Below are positions 8,782 to 17,231 of a stretch of DNA of 63,943 nucleotides, in pieces. Origin of the DNA: an uncultured Clostridium sp. (lineage in GTDB: Bacteria; Bacillota; Clostridia; TANB77; CAG-508); assembly GCA_945877035.1 (NCBI GenBank), contig CAMCQH010000006.1:1-63943 (forward strand). Direction: 5' to 3'. The notes below the pieces were generated by a model. That model was not told the origin of the DNA and did no database searches. It worked only from the letters and a program-made list of their open reading frames with translations. The stretch's first letter is position 1. The number at the start of each line of letters is the position of its first letter. The position numbers were made by a program, and so were the translations under genes.

Positions 8782-8812
8782 GTTACTACTCTTAAATCAA
8801 AAGAATAGTAAC
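8782..8812 (-). terminator. Terminator after the GT51 gene
   Basis: GTTACTACTCTT and AAGAATAGTAAC form the stem (one mismatch). On the minus strand a CTTTTTTG run follows. Confidence 0.7.
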
Positions 8813-8822
8813 ACATAATATA

Positions 8823-9509
8823 TTATTTAATTGATAATGATTCATCCTTAGTGATATAACCATATTCAAGCATTGTATTCAAAACATGATATTGACGTTT
8901 TTTTGCCAAATCAGGATTAACAGTCGGAGCATAAACAGAAGGAGCATTTGGAACACCTGCAAGCATAGAAGACTCATCTAAATTTAAATCTTTTGGAGAT
9001 TTATTATAATAACCATAGCTTGCATCATAAATTCCGTAATATCCATCACCGAAATATGCAGTATTTACATACAATTCGAAAATCTCTTTTTTAGTATAAT
9101 TTTTTTCTAAATCATAAGCCGCAAAAATTTCACCAACTTTTCTAACCCAAGACTGTTCTTGAGAAAAAACAATATTTTTAGCAACTTGCTGGGTTATTGT
9201 ACTTCCACCTTCTTGCAGCTCACCATTTTTTATGTTTGTAAAAATAGCTCTTGCAATTGCAATAAAATCAACAGGTCCGTGGTCATAAAATCTATGGTCT
9301 TCAACACTTATTACTGCATTTCTATAATATGATGACATATCTTCAAATTTTACAAAATTTTCTTTACTTGTAATTTCGTCAACTCTTGTAAGTAAAGGCT
9401 TTTCTTTTAAAGCTTTTGAGTAATAAGACTGCCCTATTAAAAATACAATTGAACAAGCAACTACTATCAGTAAAATAATTGCAATAATTAATTTTTTTAT
9501 AAATTTCAT
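8823..9509 (-). CDS. Monofunctional peptidoglycan glycosyltransferase (GT51)
   Basis: A 228-residue protein with an N-terminal transmembrane helix (6-26) and a GT51 domain: EDHRFYDHG holds the catalytic Glu, followed by GGSTITQQVAKNI and RKVGEIFAA. These enzymes polymerise lipid II into glycan strands. No transpeptidase domain follows, and the length fits MtgA-type proteins. Start supported by AAAGGTAATAAAATATG. Confidence 0.9.
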   Translation of the reverse strand: MKFIKKLIIAIILLIVVACSIVFLIGQSYYSKALKEKPLLTRVDEITSKENFVKFEDMSSYYRNAVISVEDHRFYDHGPVDFIAIARAIFTNIKNGELQEGGSTITQQVAKNIVFSQEQSWVRKVGEIFAAYDLEKNYTKKEIFELYVNTAYFGDGYYGIYDASYGYYNKSPKDLNLDESSMLAGVPNAPSVYAPTVNPDLAKKRQYHVLNTMLEYGYITKDESLSIK

Positions 9510-9668
9510 ATTTTATTACCTTTCATTTGTAATTTAAGTATATTATACAATAAATTATAAAAAAAGCAAACATTTTTATTGAATATAACTGGGATGTTGT
9601 GATATAATACAAAACAATAAAATATAATTATATTTTATTTGTTATTAATACCTAAATGAGGTGATATT

Positions 9669-10505
9669 ATGATTAAATTTACAAAAATGCATGGGCTAGG
9701 GAATGATTATGTCTATATTGATGCCATCAATCAAAATATAGAAAACGAATCTTCTCTAGCTCAATTTGTTAGCAACAGACATTTTGGAATTGGCTCAGAC
9801 GGACTAATTCTAATATGTAAAAGTGATGTTGCAGACTTTAAAATGAGGATGTTTAATTCTGACGGAAGTGAAGCTGAAATGTGCGGAAATGGAATTAGAT
9901 GTGTTGGAAAATTTGTATATGATAAAGGACTTACAAACAAAACAACAGTCAAAATTGAAACATTAGCAGGAATTAAAACATTAATTTTAAACACAAAAGA
10001 AGGCCAAGTAGAAACAGCAAGAGTTGACATGGGAGAGCCTATTTTAGAGGCTGAAAAAATACCAGTTATATCAAATGAAAATCCTGTAAAAAATTTAAAT
10101 TTAACTGCAAAAGGAGAAAAATTTAAATTTACATGTGTATCAATGGGAAATCCACATGCAATTACAATTGTTGATAATACTGAAAATTTTGATGTAGAAA
10201 AATACGGAAAAGTTTTAGAAGTTGATAAAGCATTTCCTAAAAAAGCTAATATTGAATTTGCTCAAATAGTAGACAAACACAACATAAAAATGAGAGTTTG
10301 GGAAAGAGGAGCAGGCGAAACATTAGCTTGTGGTACAGGAGCATGTGCAACAGCAGTTGCTTGCCACATAAATGGACTGACTGAAAGAAAAGTAAATATA
10401 GAATTATTAGGTGGTAATTTAGAAATAGAATGGAATAAAGATGATAACCATGTATATATGACAGGACCGGCAACAACGGTATTTGAAGGAACATTTGAAA
10501 TATAG
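9669..10505 (+). CDS. dapF: Diaminopimelate epimerase
   Basis: A 278-residue enzyme converting LL- to meso-diaminopimelate for lysine and peptidoglycan synthesis. The first catalytic Cys is in MCGNGIRC (Cys72) and the second in [27 protein letters not shown] at the start and the length are typical. GAGGTG precedes the ATG. It stands alone between a divergent GT51 gene and a convergent small gene. It implies meso-DAP in the cell wall. Confidence 0.97.
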   Translation: MIKFTKMHGLGNDYVYIDAINQNIENESSLAQFVSNRHFGIGSDGLILICKSDVADFKMRMFNSDGSEAEMCGNGIRCVGKFVYDKGLTNKTTVKIETLAGIKTLILNTKEGQVETARVDMGEPILEAEKIPVISNENPVKNLNLTAKGEKFKFTCVSMGNPHAITIVDNTENFDVEKYGKVLEVDKAFPKKANIEFAQIVDKHNIKMRVWERGAGETLACGTGACATAVACHINGLTERKVNIELLGGNLEIEWNKDDNHVYMTGPATTVFEGTFEI

Positions 10506-10510
10506 AAAAG

Positions 10511-10536
10511 CCCCACCTCAAAAAAACAAGGTGGGG
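10511..10536 (-). terminator. Terminator between dapF and a small convergent gene
   Basis: CCCCACCT (10511-10518) pairs with AGGTGGGG (10529-10536). The T-run is on the minus strand (CTTTTC), so it best serves the small gene at 10544. Confidence 0.6.
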
Positions 10537-10543
10537 AAAAAAG

Positions 10544-10726
10544 TTAGGCGATCATTTCTACTAAAAGCGGCATCAAAGCTGATACCGAATCGGTTGAAAG
10601 ATTACCAAGCTTTTCTGAAAGTGTAGCATCATTATAGTATAACTCTCCCAAGTCATTGTTTACAATGCTTTGACAAATACTCATTAAACTACACTTCTTA
10701 CGAATTTCTAAAGCCAAATCAAGCAT
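10544..10726 (-). CDS. Small protein of unknown function
   Basis: A 60-residue product beginning MLDLALEIRKKCSLM. AGGAGG lies 9 nt before the ATG at 10726; a longer frame to 10753 has no ribosome binding site. A good minus-strand terminator follows directly. These two signals make it more likely real than a chance frame. I recognise no family; the protein is mostly helical with two cysteines and no membrane segment. Confidence 0.5.
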   Translation of the reverse strand: MLDLALEIRKKCSLMSICQSIVNNDLGELYYNDATLSEKLGNLSTDSVSALMPLLVEMIA

Positions 10727-10830
10727 CCTAGAAAACCTCCTATTAGAATACATACTTTAATTATAATACAATTTACATAAAAAGTCAAAAGAATATGGAA
10801 AATATTGGTATAAACTTTGAGAGGATTAAA

Positions 10831-10871
10831 AAAAATCTGTCAATAGGGACGTCCCTTTTTGACAGATTTTT
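10831..10871. terminator. Terminator of XRE regulator 2
   Basis: AAAAATCTGTCAA and TTGACAGATTTTT enclose AGGGACGTCCCT. T-runs follow in both directions. Confidence 0.8.
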
Positions 10872-11130
10872 AATTTTTTGATTTATCAAATCTATCTAAT
10901 GCTTCTACATCATTAAATAGAGGAGAATCAAAAAAATCCTTTAGCTGAATATTTAATCCTTCGCAAATATGAATAATAGAACTCAATGTGGGTTCTTTTA
11001 CTTTACCACGTCTACAATCACTTATTATGGAATTTGAAATACCAGCTTTATACGAAAGTTTATAAGCTGTTAAATCATTTTCTTTTAATAATTCATTAAT
11101 TCTAAGCTTTATGGCTTCTGACAATATCAT
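10870..11130 (-). CDS. XRE-family repressor of pilin cassette 2
   Basis: An 86-residue helix-turn-helix protein (NDLTAYKLSYKAGIS, SNSIISDCRRG, LSSIIHICEGLNIQL). It is not closely similar to the regulators of cassettes 1, 3 and 4, so the cassette partner has been exchanged or is of another lineage. The ATG at 11130 has AAGGTG 6-7 nt upstream; the GTG at 11139 overlaps that site. It diverges from the pilin gene at 11313 across a region with two matching palindromes. Confidence 0.85.
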   Translation of the reverse strand: MILSEAIKLRINELLKENDLTAYKLSYKAGISNSIISDCRRGKVKEPTLSSIIHICEGLNIQLKDFFDSPLFNDVEALDRFDKSKN

Positions 11131-11184
11131 TAAAATCACCTTCTACTATGATTAAAATTAAGTATATCAAAATGGATATATAAA

Positions 11185-11276
11185 ATATTCGGAATATTCC
11201 AAATATTTTTCTAAATGTATTGAAAAAATAAAAATGCTATGTTATTATATTTTTATATTCGGAACTATCCGAATAT
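11185..11276. promoter_or_regulatory. Two operators between XRE 2 and pilin 2
   Basis: ATATTCGGA-N4-TCCGAATAT is a perfect palindrome at 11255-11276. A second copy at 11185-11206 differs at one base in the right arm. The first lies just before a TATAAA-like -10 (11274-11279), so binding would block pilin transcription; the second could control the repressor itself. Confidence 0.7.
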
Positions 11277-11312
11277 AAAAATATAAAGGAAAAACAAAGG
11301 AGGAACAAAACA

Positions 11313-12677
11313 ATGAAAAGTTTAAAAGCATCAAAAGGAATAACACTAGTAGCACTTGTTATAACTATTATTATTTTATTGATATTAGCAGCAATATCAA
11401 TACAAGCAATAACAAACACAGGAATATTTACACAAGCAAATAATGCAAAAAGGGAGTCTGAAATAGCAAATATAAAAGAACAAATAGTATTGGATATTTA
11501 TGAAAAACAATTAGAACCACCAGTAGGAAGCATAACAGAAGATCAATTAGAAACAATATTAGGAAAGTATGGAACAATAATTTATGAGGAAGATGGAGTA
11601 ACGATAAAAGGAATAACAACAGCGAAAGGATATGAAATATTGTTAAAAGATATCTATAGAGGCGAAACAGTAGCAGAATCAGTTCCAGATGGAGCAACAG
11701 TAACTCCAGTCAATGATATAACAACATGGTTAAAAACAGCTGAAATATCAAAACAATATTCATATACAACAATAGAACAAGTAATTGAAGATAGTACATG
11801 TACACAAAGTTTAATGAACAATGAAAATGCGATGAAATATCTTGCAAGATCAACAGAATTTGCAAATGCAATATGTGCAAATGAAGCAGCAATGACATAT
11901 TTAGGACAGTCTGCATATGTAGATAACACTGTGCTAAATAGTGATAGTTGGAAACAGTCTATTAAAGCATCTGAATATTGGTCGCTCGTATACGCTTCCA
12001 AAGTTGTTACGGTATATGGAGCTGTCGATGAAACTATTACTATTGATGGCTATTACGGTTCATTTACTACCGGAACAAATGGCTCTTGTAGTCATGTTGT
12101 ACCGATTGACACCATTACGCTTACTGGTAGTGTAAGTGGTCAGTCATTTACAAGAACTGTGACTTCTGAAACTACAGAAGTTTATGTAATGACTGAAGGG
12201 GCTTTGTATTGGTATGGAACGCTTAACCATAGTTCAATAGTTAATTGCAGAAAATATACACATAAACAAGCATCTGCATATGCATACATGTCTGGTATAT
12301 ATACAAATATGAAAATCGATTTATCAAAGTATAAGAAGGTGTGTGTTGATTATGAATGTGTTTCTGTAGATAGTAACTCGATAACAAACACTAGTATTGC
12401 AATATGGGATGGTGATTATAATATATCTAATATCCCATCTATGACAGTTGATGAAACAGCTGGAATAATTGGAGAAAGATTACCTAGTGGCTATACACAT
12501 AAAGAATTAAATATTTCTGATATTAGTGGTTCTTATTATGTAAATATATTCGAAGGTAATCCATCAAGTATAGATAGCTATGCTAAATGCTATTGTGAGA
12601 ACAAAGCCAGTTATCTTTATTTAAATGGTTATAACAACACTTATATCTTAAAAATCTATAAAGTTTGGGTTGAATAG
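11313..12677 (+). CDS. Type IV pilin-like surface protein 2 with phage-like C-terminal domain
   Basis: A 454-residue protein. Leader MKSLKASKG is followed by the hydrophobic helix ITLVALVITIIILLILAAIS; the +5 Glu is again Ala. Residues 45-210 (KRESEIANIKEQI to NTVLNSDSW) are nearly identical to pilin 3. They include a helical run (MNNENAMKYLARSTEFANAI) of a type I associate with phage tail-fibre-like proteins. After residue 212 the sequence changes to an unrelated beta-rich region, and the last 120 residues (LYWYG ... YILKIYKVWVE) resemble the end of pilin 4. The C-terminal DNA is richer in GC and in T-ending codons than the first half, suggesting separate origin. AAAGGAGG precedes the ATG. 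Confidence 0.75.
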   Translation: MKSLKASKGITLVALVITIIILLILAAISIQAITNTGIFTQANNAKRESEIANIKEQIVLDIYEKQLEPPVGSITEDQLETILGKYGTIIYEEDGVTIKGITTAKGYEILLKDIYRGETVAESVPDGATVTPVNDITTWLKTAEISKQYSYTTIEQVIEDSTCTQSLMNNENAMKYLARSTEFANAICANEAAMTYLGQSAYVDNTVLNSDSWKQSIKASEYWSLVYASKVVTVYGAVDETITIDGYYGSFTTGTNGSCSHVVPIDTITLTGSVSGQSFTRTVTSETTEVYVMTEGALYWYGTLNHSSIVNCRKYTHKQASAYAYMSGIYTNMKIDLSKYKKVCVDYECVSVDSNSITNTSIAIWDGDYNISNIPSMTVDETAGIIGERLPSGYTHKELNISDISGSYYVNIFEGNPSSIDSYAKCYCENKASYLYLNGYNNTYILKIYKVWVE

Positions 12678-12686
12678 AACAACAAA

Positions 12687-12865
12687 ATCACTATTTAGCA
12701 CATTAACAGGATATCTAACTGCTTATAACTTTACATCAAAAACACATATTCCATGAAAGGAGATTTTCGATATACCTAACTTTGAAGCAAGAGCGTCAAA
12801 ACTTAGTAACTTTTGTATTAAATTATTTAAGAGCAGCAATGATATAAGTGAATAAATAAGAAAAT
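12687..12865 (+). repeat. Downstream module of cassette 2 (copy A), related to 40204-40382
   Basis: These 179 bp align without gaps to 40204-40382, downstream of pilin 3. Both copies hold AAAGGAG followed by a 27-codon frame (12772-12855, reading PNFEARASKLSNFCIKLF) that would need an ATA start. Most differences between copies change amino acids, so coding is doubtful. The rest of the gap to 13147 holds an integrase-like remnant and a promoter. Confidence 0.75.
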
Positions 12866-12949
12866 AAATATTGAAAACATATAAAACCTTCTGCATAATA
12901 TAATTATGTAACTAAGAGTTGCAAATATATTATATAGGAGGCATTTTTG

Positions 12950-13006
12950 ATGACAAAGGGACATGTGTTAGAAAAAATGAGTAAAGACATGCAAATGAGA
13001 AATTGA
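12950..13006 (+). pseudogene. Possible tyrosine integrase N-terminal remnant
   Basis: AGGAGG precedes an ATG and 18 codons ending HVLEKMSKDMQMRN, then a stop. This looks like the very start of a phage-type integrase (SAM-like domain), where the family usually continues with a short aromatic/Ser-Pro stretch. The rest is missing. Short length makes this tentative. Confidence 0.3.
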
Positions 13007-13066
13007 TTATTAGTAAACAAAATAGAAATGTAGAAAACTTCACAAACAAAAATTTGCAAAAAAGTA

Positions 13067-13095
13067 TTGACATTTTGGGTTTATATTTATATAAT
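13067..13095 (+). promoter_or_regulatory. Consensus sigma-A promoter of the HD-ruvA-rarA genes
   Basis: TTGACA (13067-13072) and TATAAT (13090-13095) match consensus exactly with a 17-bp spacer. Confidence 0.85.
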
Positions 13096-13146
13096 AGGCA
13101 AAGAAAATAAGAAAAAATCAAAAAGTCAAGAAAGTAGGATAAAAAA

Positions 13147-13701
13147 ATGAAAGAACAATTTTTAGAATTATTAAAACAAGTCAAAAGAGAAGGAATAGAT
13201 GAGCTAATAGAATTCATAGAAAAAACAGACTTTTTCAAAGCACCAGCAAGTACAAGATTTCACGGAGACTATGAAGGCGGACTAGTAGAACACAGTATGA
13301 AAGTATATGAAATACTAAAACATAAAGTAGAAACAAATATAGAACCATTAGAAGTGAATCTAGAAACATTAATAATAGTACCATTATTACACGATTTATG
13401 CAAAGCAAACTTCTATAAAGTAGATTACAGAAATGCCAAAAATGCATTAGGGGTATGGGAAAAAGTACCATATTACACAATAGATGACACAATTCCATAT
13501 GGACATGGAGAAAAATCAGTAATGATGATAACAGAATACATGAAATTAACACCAGAAGAAAAATACGCAATTCGTTGGCACATGGGATATACAGAACCAA
13601 AAGAATTATATAACACAATAGGAGCAGCGTATAAAAAATATCCATTAGCATTATTAATGCATGAAGCAGATTTAGAGGCAACTTATTTTTATGATATATA
13701 A
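13147..13701 (+). CDS. HD domain hydrolase
   Basis: A 184-residue HD-superfamily protein. Metal ligands are in GGLVEHSMKVYE (His52 area) and LLHDLCK (HD near 81-82), with WHMGYTEP and HEADLEATY later. Substrate is unknown; related proteins act on nucleotides or RNA ends. It starts right behind the promoter at 13067 and is 11 bp from ruvA, so it heads a repair operon. Confidence 0.75.
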   Translation: MKEQFLELLKQVKREGIDELIEFIEKTDFFKAPASTRFHGDYEGGLVEHSMKVYEILKHKVETNIEPLEVNLETLIIVPLLHDLCKANFYKVDYRNAKNALGVWEKVPYYTIDDTIPYGHGEKSVMMITEYMKLTPEEKYAIRWHMGYTEPKELYNTIGAAYKKYPLALLMHEADLEATYFYDI

Positions 13702-13712
13702 GGGAGGAAAAT

Positions 13713-14342
13713 ATGTTAGCATATATAAAAGGAACACTAGAAATGAAAATGACAGGATACATAGTAATAGATGTGGGAGGACTAGGATATAAAGTATTTA
13801 TGTCAGATTCAGGAATAGAAAAATTAGGGAATATCGGAGAAACAGTAAAAGTACACACATATTACAAAGTAAGAGAAGATGACATAAGCATATTTGGATT
13901 TAACACATTAGAAGAACTAAAAATGTTTGAATTATTAATATCAGTAAGTGGAGTTGGAGCAAAAACAGCATTAGGAATGCTTGCAGTATGTGAGCCAACA
14001 GAATTTGCATTAGCAGTTATAACAGAAGATGTAAAAACATTAACACAAATGCCAGGAATTGGTGCTAAATCAGCACAAAGAATAATTTTAGAATTAAAAG
14101 ATAAAATAAAGAAAGAACAACAAATACAAGAATTAACAAAGGCAACAGAAGGAATAAGTGGCGTAAAAACAAAATTAGAAGAAAAAATAGAAAATGAAGA
14201 AAAAATAGATGAAGCAATTGCTGCGCTTCAAGTATTAGGATACAATAAAAGAGAAATAGAAAAAGCATTTGACAAATTAGTTAAAGAAAATATGACAACA
14301 GAAGAATTAATAAGAAAAGGACTATCAATTTTAGGAAAATAA
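13713..14342 (+). CDS. ruvA: Holliday junction DNA helicase subunit RuvA
   Basis: A 209-residue protein with the OB-fold N-terminus (MLAYIKGTLEMKMTGYIVID), two helix-hairpin-helix motifs (LLISVSGVGAKTALGML and LTQMPGIGAKSAQRIILEL) and the C-terminal RuvB-binding domain (EEAIAAL-type, AIAALQVLGYNKREIE). GGAGG lies 6 nt before the ATG. ruvB does not follow; rarA takes its place. Confidence 0.95.
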   Translation: MLAYIKGTLEMKMTGYIVIDVGGLGYKVFMSDSGIEKLGNIGETVKVHTYYKVREDDISIFGFNTLEELKMFELLISVSGVGAKTALGMLAVCEPTEFALAVITEDVKTLTQMPGIGAKSAQRIILELKDKIKKEQQIQELTKATEGISGVKTKLEEKIENEEKIDEAIAALQVLGYNKREIEKAFDKLVKENMTTEELIRKGLSILGK

Positions 14343-14401
14343 AAAGGAGAGATTAGGAGAACAGTACCCTTAATCCCTCTCTCTTTAAAGGAGAAAAAAT
14401 C

Positions 14402-15643
14402 ATGAACAATAATGAACCACTAGCATACAGAATGAGGCCAAAAACACTAGAAGAATATGTTGGCCAAGAACACGTATTAGGAAAAGACAAAATATTATAC
14501 AGAACAATAAAAGCAGACAGATTATCAAGCATAATATTATTTGGACCTCCGGGATGCGGAAAAACATCACTAGCAAAAGTAATAAGTGAAACAACCAAAT
14601 ATAAATTCTATAAAATAAATGCAGTAACAGCAGGAGTAGCAGACATCAAAAAAGTAATAGAAGAAACAAAAAATTATATGATAAACCCAACAGGAAAAAG
14701 CATACTATTTATAGATGAGATACACAGATTTAACAAACTACAACAAGATGCTTTACTTCCATTTGTTGAAAATGGATTAATAATTTTAATTGGAGCAACA
14801 ACAGAAAATCCATATTTTGAAGTAAACAAAGCTTTAATATCAAGGTCAATGGTTATAAAACTAGAGCCACTAACTGAAGAGAATATCTATACAATATTAA
14901 AAAATGCAATTGAAAGAAAAGATGGACTAGGGGAATACAATATAAAAATAGAAGATAAAACTTTAAGAAAGCTTGCAACTATATCAAATGGAGATGTAAG
15001 AACAGCATTAAATGGACTAGAAATTGCAGTACTTACAACAAATATGGAAAGTGATGGATATATTCATATAACTGATGATGTTATAAAAAATTGTGTGCAA
15101 AGTAGAAAAGCTATATTTGATAAAAATGGAGATACACATTATGATAATATAAGTGCATTCATAAAATCAATGAGAGGTTCAGACCCAGATGCAACTGTAT
15201 TTTATTTAGCAAGAGCCTTAAATGGAGGAGAAGACCCAATGTTTTTAGCAAGAAGAATTGTAATATGTGCATCAGAAGATGTAGGCATGGCAAACCCAAA
15301 TGCATTAGTAGTCGCAAATGCTGCAATGCAAGCAGTACATATGGTAGGAATGCCAGAAGCAAGAATATTACTTTCAGAAGCAGCAGTATATGTAGCAACA
15401 TCTAAAAAATCAAATGCAAGTTATTTAGCAATAAACAAAGCATTAGAAGATGTAGCAAATAAAGACACAGGAACAATACCAATGCATATAAGAAATGCAC
15501 CAGTAGAAGAAATGAAAAAACTAGGATATCATGAAGGATATCTATATCCACACGATTTTCCAGGACATTGGGTAGAACAACAATATCTACCAGACAAAAT
15601 GTTAGGAACAAAATATTATATAAAAGATGAAAATATTGATTAA
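14402..15643 (+). CDS. rarA: Replication-associated recombination protein A (MgsA/RarA AAA+ ATPase)
   Basis: A 413-residue AAA+ ATPase acting at stalled replication forks. Walker A is GPPGCGKTS (about 46-54), Walker B LFIDEIHRFNK, sensor-1 GATTENPYF, and the C-terminal clamp-loader-like domain contains the MRGSDPDATVFYLARAL signature. The 59-bp gap after ruvA holds an imperfect hairpin (GAGAGATTAGG with CCTTAATCCCTCTCTC) and AAAGGAG. Confidence 0.95.
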   Translation: MNNNEPLAYRMRPKTLEEYVGQEHVLGKDKILYRTIKADRLSSIILFGPPGCGKTSLAKVISETTKYKFYKINAVTAGVADIKKVIEETKNYMINPTGKSILFIDEIHRFNKLQQDALLPFVENGLIILIGATTENPYFEVNKALISRSMVIKLEPLTEENIYTILKNAIERKDGLGEYNIKIEDKTLRKLATISNGDVRTALNGLEIAVLTTNMESDGYIHITDDVIKNCVQSRKAIFDKNGDTHYDNISAFIKSMRGSDPDATVFYLARALNGGEDPMFLARRIVICASEDVGMANPNALVVANAAMQAVHMVGMPEARILLSEAAVYVATSKKSNASYLAINKALEDVANKDTGTIPMHIRNAPVEEMKKLGYHEGYLYPHDFPGHWVEQQYLPDKMLGTKYYIKDENID

Positions 15644-15658
15644 AAAATAAAAAATTGG

Positions 15659-15690
15659 AAAACCTACTATAAAAAGAGTAGGTTTTTTTT
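15659..15690 (+). terminator. Terminator after rarA
   Basis: AACCTACT pairs with AGTAGGTT, followed by eight T. Confidence 0.85.
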
Positions 15691-15766
15691 AAAGTTCTAG
15701 GAAATTTCATCTCGATAGAGTGAAATCGACGTAGAAATTAGTTATGCGAAATAAAGTGGAGCTATT

Positions 15767-16136
15767 ATGTCAGAGATGTTAAAAAAATATATTAAACAAA
15801 TGATAATAGGTTTTTTAGCAGGTCTAGTTAGTCGGCTTTTTTTCAACAGGAGGAGGGCTGATACTAGTACCAGCATTTATCTATTTACTTAATTTAGAAC
15901 CCCAAAAAGCAAGAGGAACATCAGTATTTTGCATATTGCCAATGGTACTAACAAGTAGTTTTTTCTATTACAAAGGCAATTTTATAAATTGGCAAACAGC
16001 ATTTTTATGTGGAATTGGAGGAGCAATAGGAGGATATATAGGAGCAAAATTATTAAAAAAGCTACCAGATAAAGTTTTGAAAATAGCATTTACGATATTT
16101 TTAATATATGTATCAATAAAAATGATTTTTAAATAA
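15767..16136 (+). CDS. TauE/SafE-family half-size transporter, needs +1 frameshift at a CGG codon
   Basis: Frame 1 starts at the ATG at 15767 (MSEMLKKYIKQMIIGFLAG...) and reaches an in-frame CGG at 15833-15835 after LVS. Skipping the C gives GGC and continues in the +1 frame as GFFSTGGGLILVPAFIY to 16136. The joined product is 122 residues and has the family glycine-rich SGFFSTGGG motif exactly across the junction. Full-length TauE/SafE anion exporters are about twice this size with two related halves; the second half may be the gene at 16594. Without the shift the protein would end shortly after residue 40. Confidence 0.75.
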
Positions 16137-16238
16137 AATATTCAAATGTCATATAATAAAAACAGCGTTTCATAAAAAAATAAGAAAATTAAAAAAATAT
16201 GTCGTAAGATATAATATATAAAAGGAAGAGAGGAAACA

Positions 16239-16439
16239 ATGGAAAAAGATATATTAGAAAAAAGTAAATGGAAAAACAAAAATACTCAATACTTATTTGA
16301 ATTGCAAAAATTTTTAGATTTAGCAGATAACATAGAAGATGAAAGCCTAAGAAAATTAATAATAAGTCAAATGCTAAAATGCGATAAATGTGTAACAAAT
16401 ATTGCTGAAAAAATGTTTAAAGAAATTAAAAATTTATGA
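16239..16439 (+). CDS. Small helical protein of unknown function
   Basis: A 66-residue soluble protein (MEKDILEKSKWKNKN ...), with GGAAGAGAGG before the ATG. It contains a CDKC pair near residue 47-50 (LKCDKCVTN) that might bind metal. It sits between the two TauE/SafE halves in the same orientation. I do not recognise a family. Confidence 0.55.
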   Translation: MEKDILEKSKWKNKNTQYLFELQKFLDLADNIEDESLRKLIISQMLKCDKCVTNIAEKMFKEIKNL

Positions 16440-16590
16440 TGAGCGAACGAAACGGTAAGATTTGGCATTCAAAATTTTTGAAAAAATTTTGAATGACGAT
16501 GAACGGAGCTAAGTGGTAAGATTTGGCAGACAAAATTTTTGAAAAAAATTTTGGATGACGATGAACGAACGAAGTGAGTGAAAGGAAAAA
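16438..16590 (+). repeat. Tandem repeat, two 60-62 bp units plus part of a third
   Basis: Units start at 16438, 16498 and 16560 with GATGARCG. Each full unit has GGTAAGATTTGGCA and a palindromic CAAAATTTTT / AAAAATTTTG hairpin. The related sequence ATTTATGATGAGCGAA also appears inverted near 17706-17735. Confidence 0.75.
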
Positions 16591-16593
16591 TAA

Positions 16594-16968
16594 ATGACAG
16601 AGATATTAATAGGACTCATTTCTGGAATTATAAGTGGAACAGGAATGGGTGGAGGAACAATATTAATATTTTTATTAACATTTATGTGTGGATTAGAGCA
16701 ACACATAGCACAAGCTACAAATTTAATATTTTTTATACCAACATCAATTGTAGCAATAATAGTAAATATAAAAAACAAAAATATAGATTTAAAATTAGCA
16801 ACAATAATATCCATATTTGGAATATTAGGAGCCATAATAGGAGCAAATTTATCAATTCACACAGATGTAAAAACTTTAAGAAAATATTTCGGGATTTTTT
16901 TAGCAATTATTGCTATTCATGAAATATATACCATAATAAAAGAGAATAAAAAAACAAAAATGGGATAA
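16594..16968 (+). CDS. TauE/SafE-family half-size transporter, second half
   Basis: A 124-residue membrane protein with about four hydrophobic segments and the glycine motif SGTGMGGGT near residue 15. It is the counterpart of 15767-16136: both correspond to one half of a normal TauE/SafE exporter, so the pair probably forms a heterodimer. Substrate (sulfite, sulfonate or other anion) cannot be read from sequence. AAAGGAA precedes the ATG. Confidence 0.75.
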   Translation: MTEILIGLISGIISGTGMGGGTILIFLLTFMCGLEQHIAQATNLIFFIPTSIVAIIVNIKNKNIDLKLATIISIFGILGAIIGANLSIHTDVKTLRKYFGIFLAIIAIHEIYTIIKENKKTKMG

Positions 16969-17031
16969 AATAAAACTAAATTAAGACAATAACAATTAAC
17001 GAAGCGAAGTGTAGAGAAAGGATTGATAAAT

Positions 17032-17172
17032 ATGAAATTTGCAAAGGGATTATTAGTAGGTGGATTAATTACTACTGGCTTAATAATGATGTATAATGAT
17101 ACAAATATGATGAATAAAAATAAAATGATGAAAAAAGGCAAGCAATTTGCTAAAAAAATAGGAATAATGTAA
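17032..17172 (+). CDS. Small single-helix membrane protein
   Basis: A 46-residue protein: a glycine-rich hydrophobic helix (KGLLVGGLITTGLIMMY) followed by a basic Met/Lys-rich tail (MMKKGKQFAKKIGIM). GAAAGGATTG lies upstream and a strong terminator follows. The pattern resembles small YtxH-like membrane proteins of Firmicutes, but no function can be given. Confidence 0.6.
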   Translation: MKFAKGLLVGGLITTGLIMMYNDTNMMNKNKMMKKGKQFAKKIGIM

Positions 17173-17173
17173 C

Positions 17174-17214
17174 AAAAAAGCTGTCAAAAGGAATAATCCT
17201 TTTTGACAGCTTTT
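17174..17214. terminator. Bidirectional terminator after the small membrane protein
   Basis: AAAAGCTGTCAAAAGGA pairs with TCCTTTTTGACAGCTTTT, between convergent genes. Confidence 0.85.
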
Positions 17215-17231
17215 AACTTATTAAAATATTA

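Noticed and set aside
15936-16136. Separate 66-residue membrane protein
   Set aside because: Its frame continues upstream to the CGG junction at 15833 and completes a TauE/SafE half.
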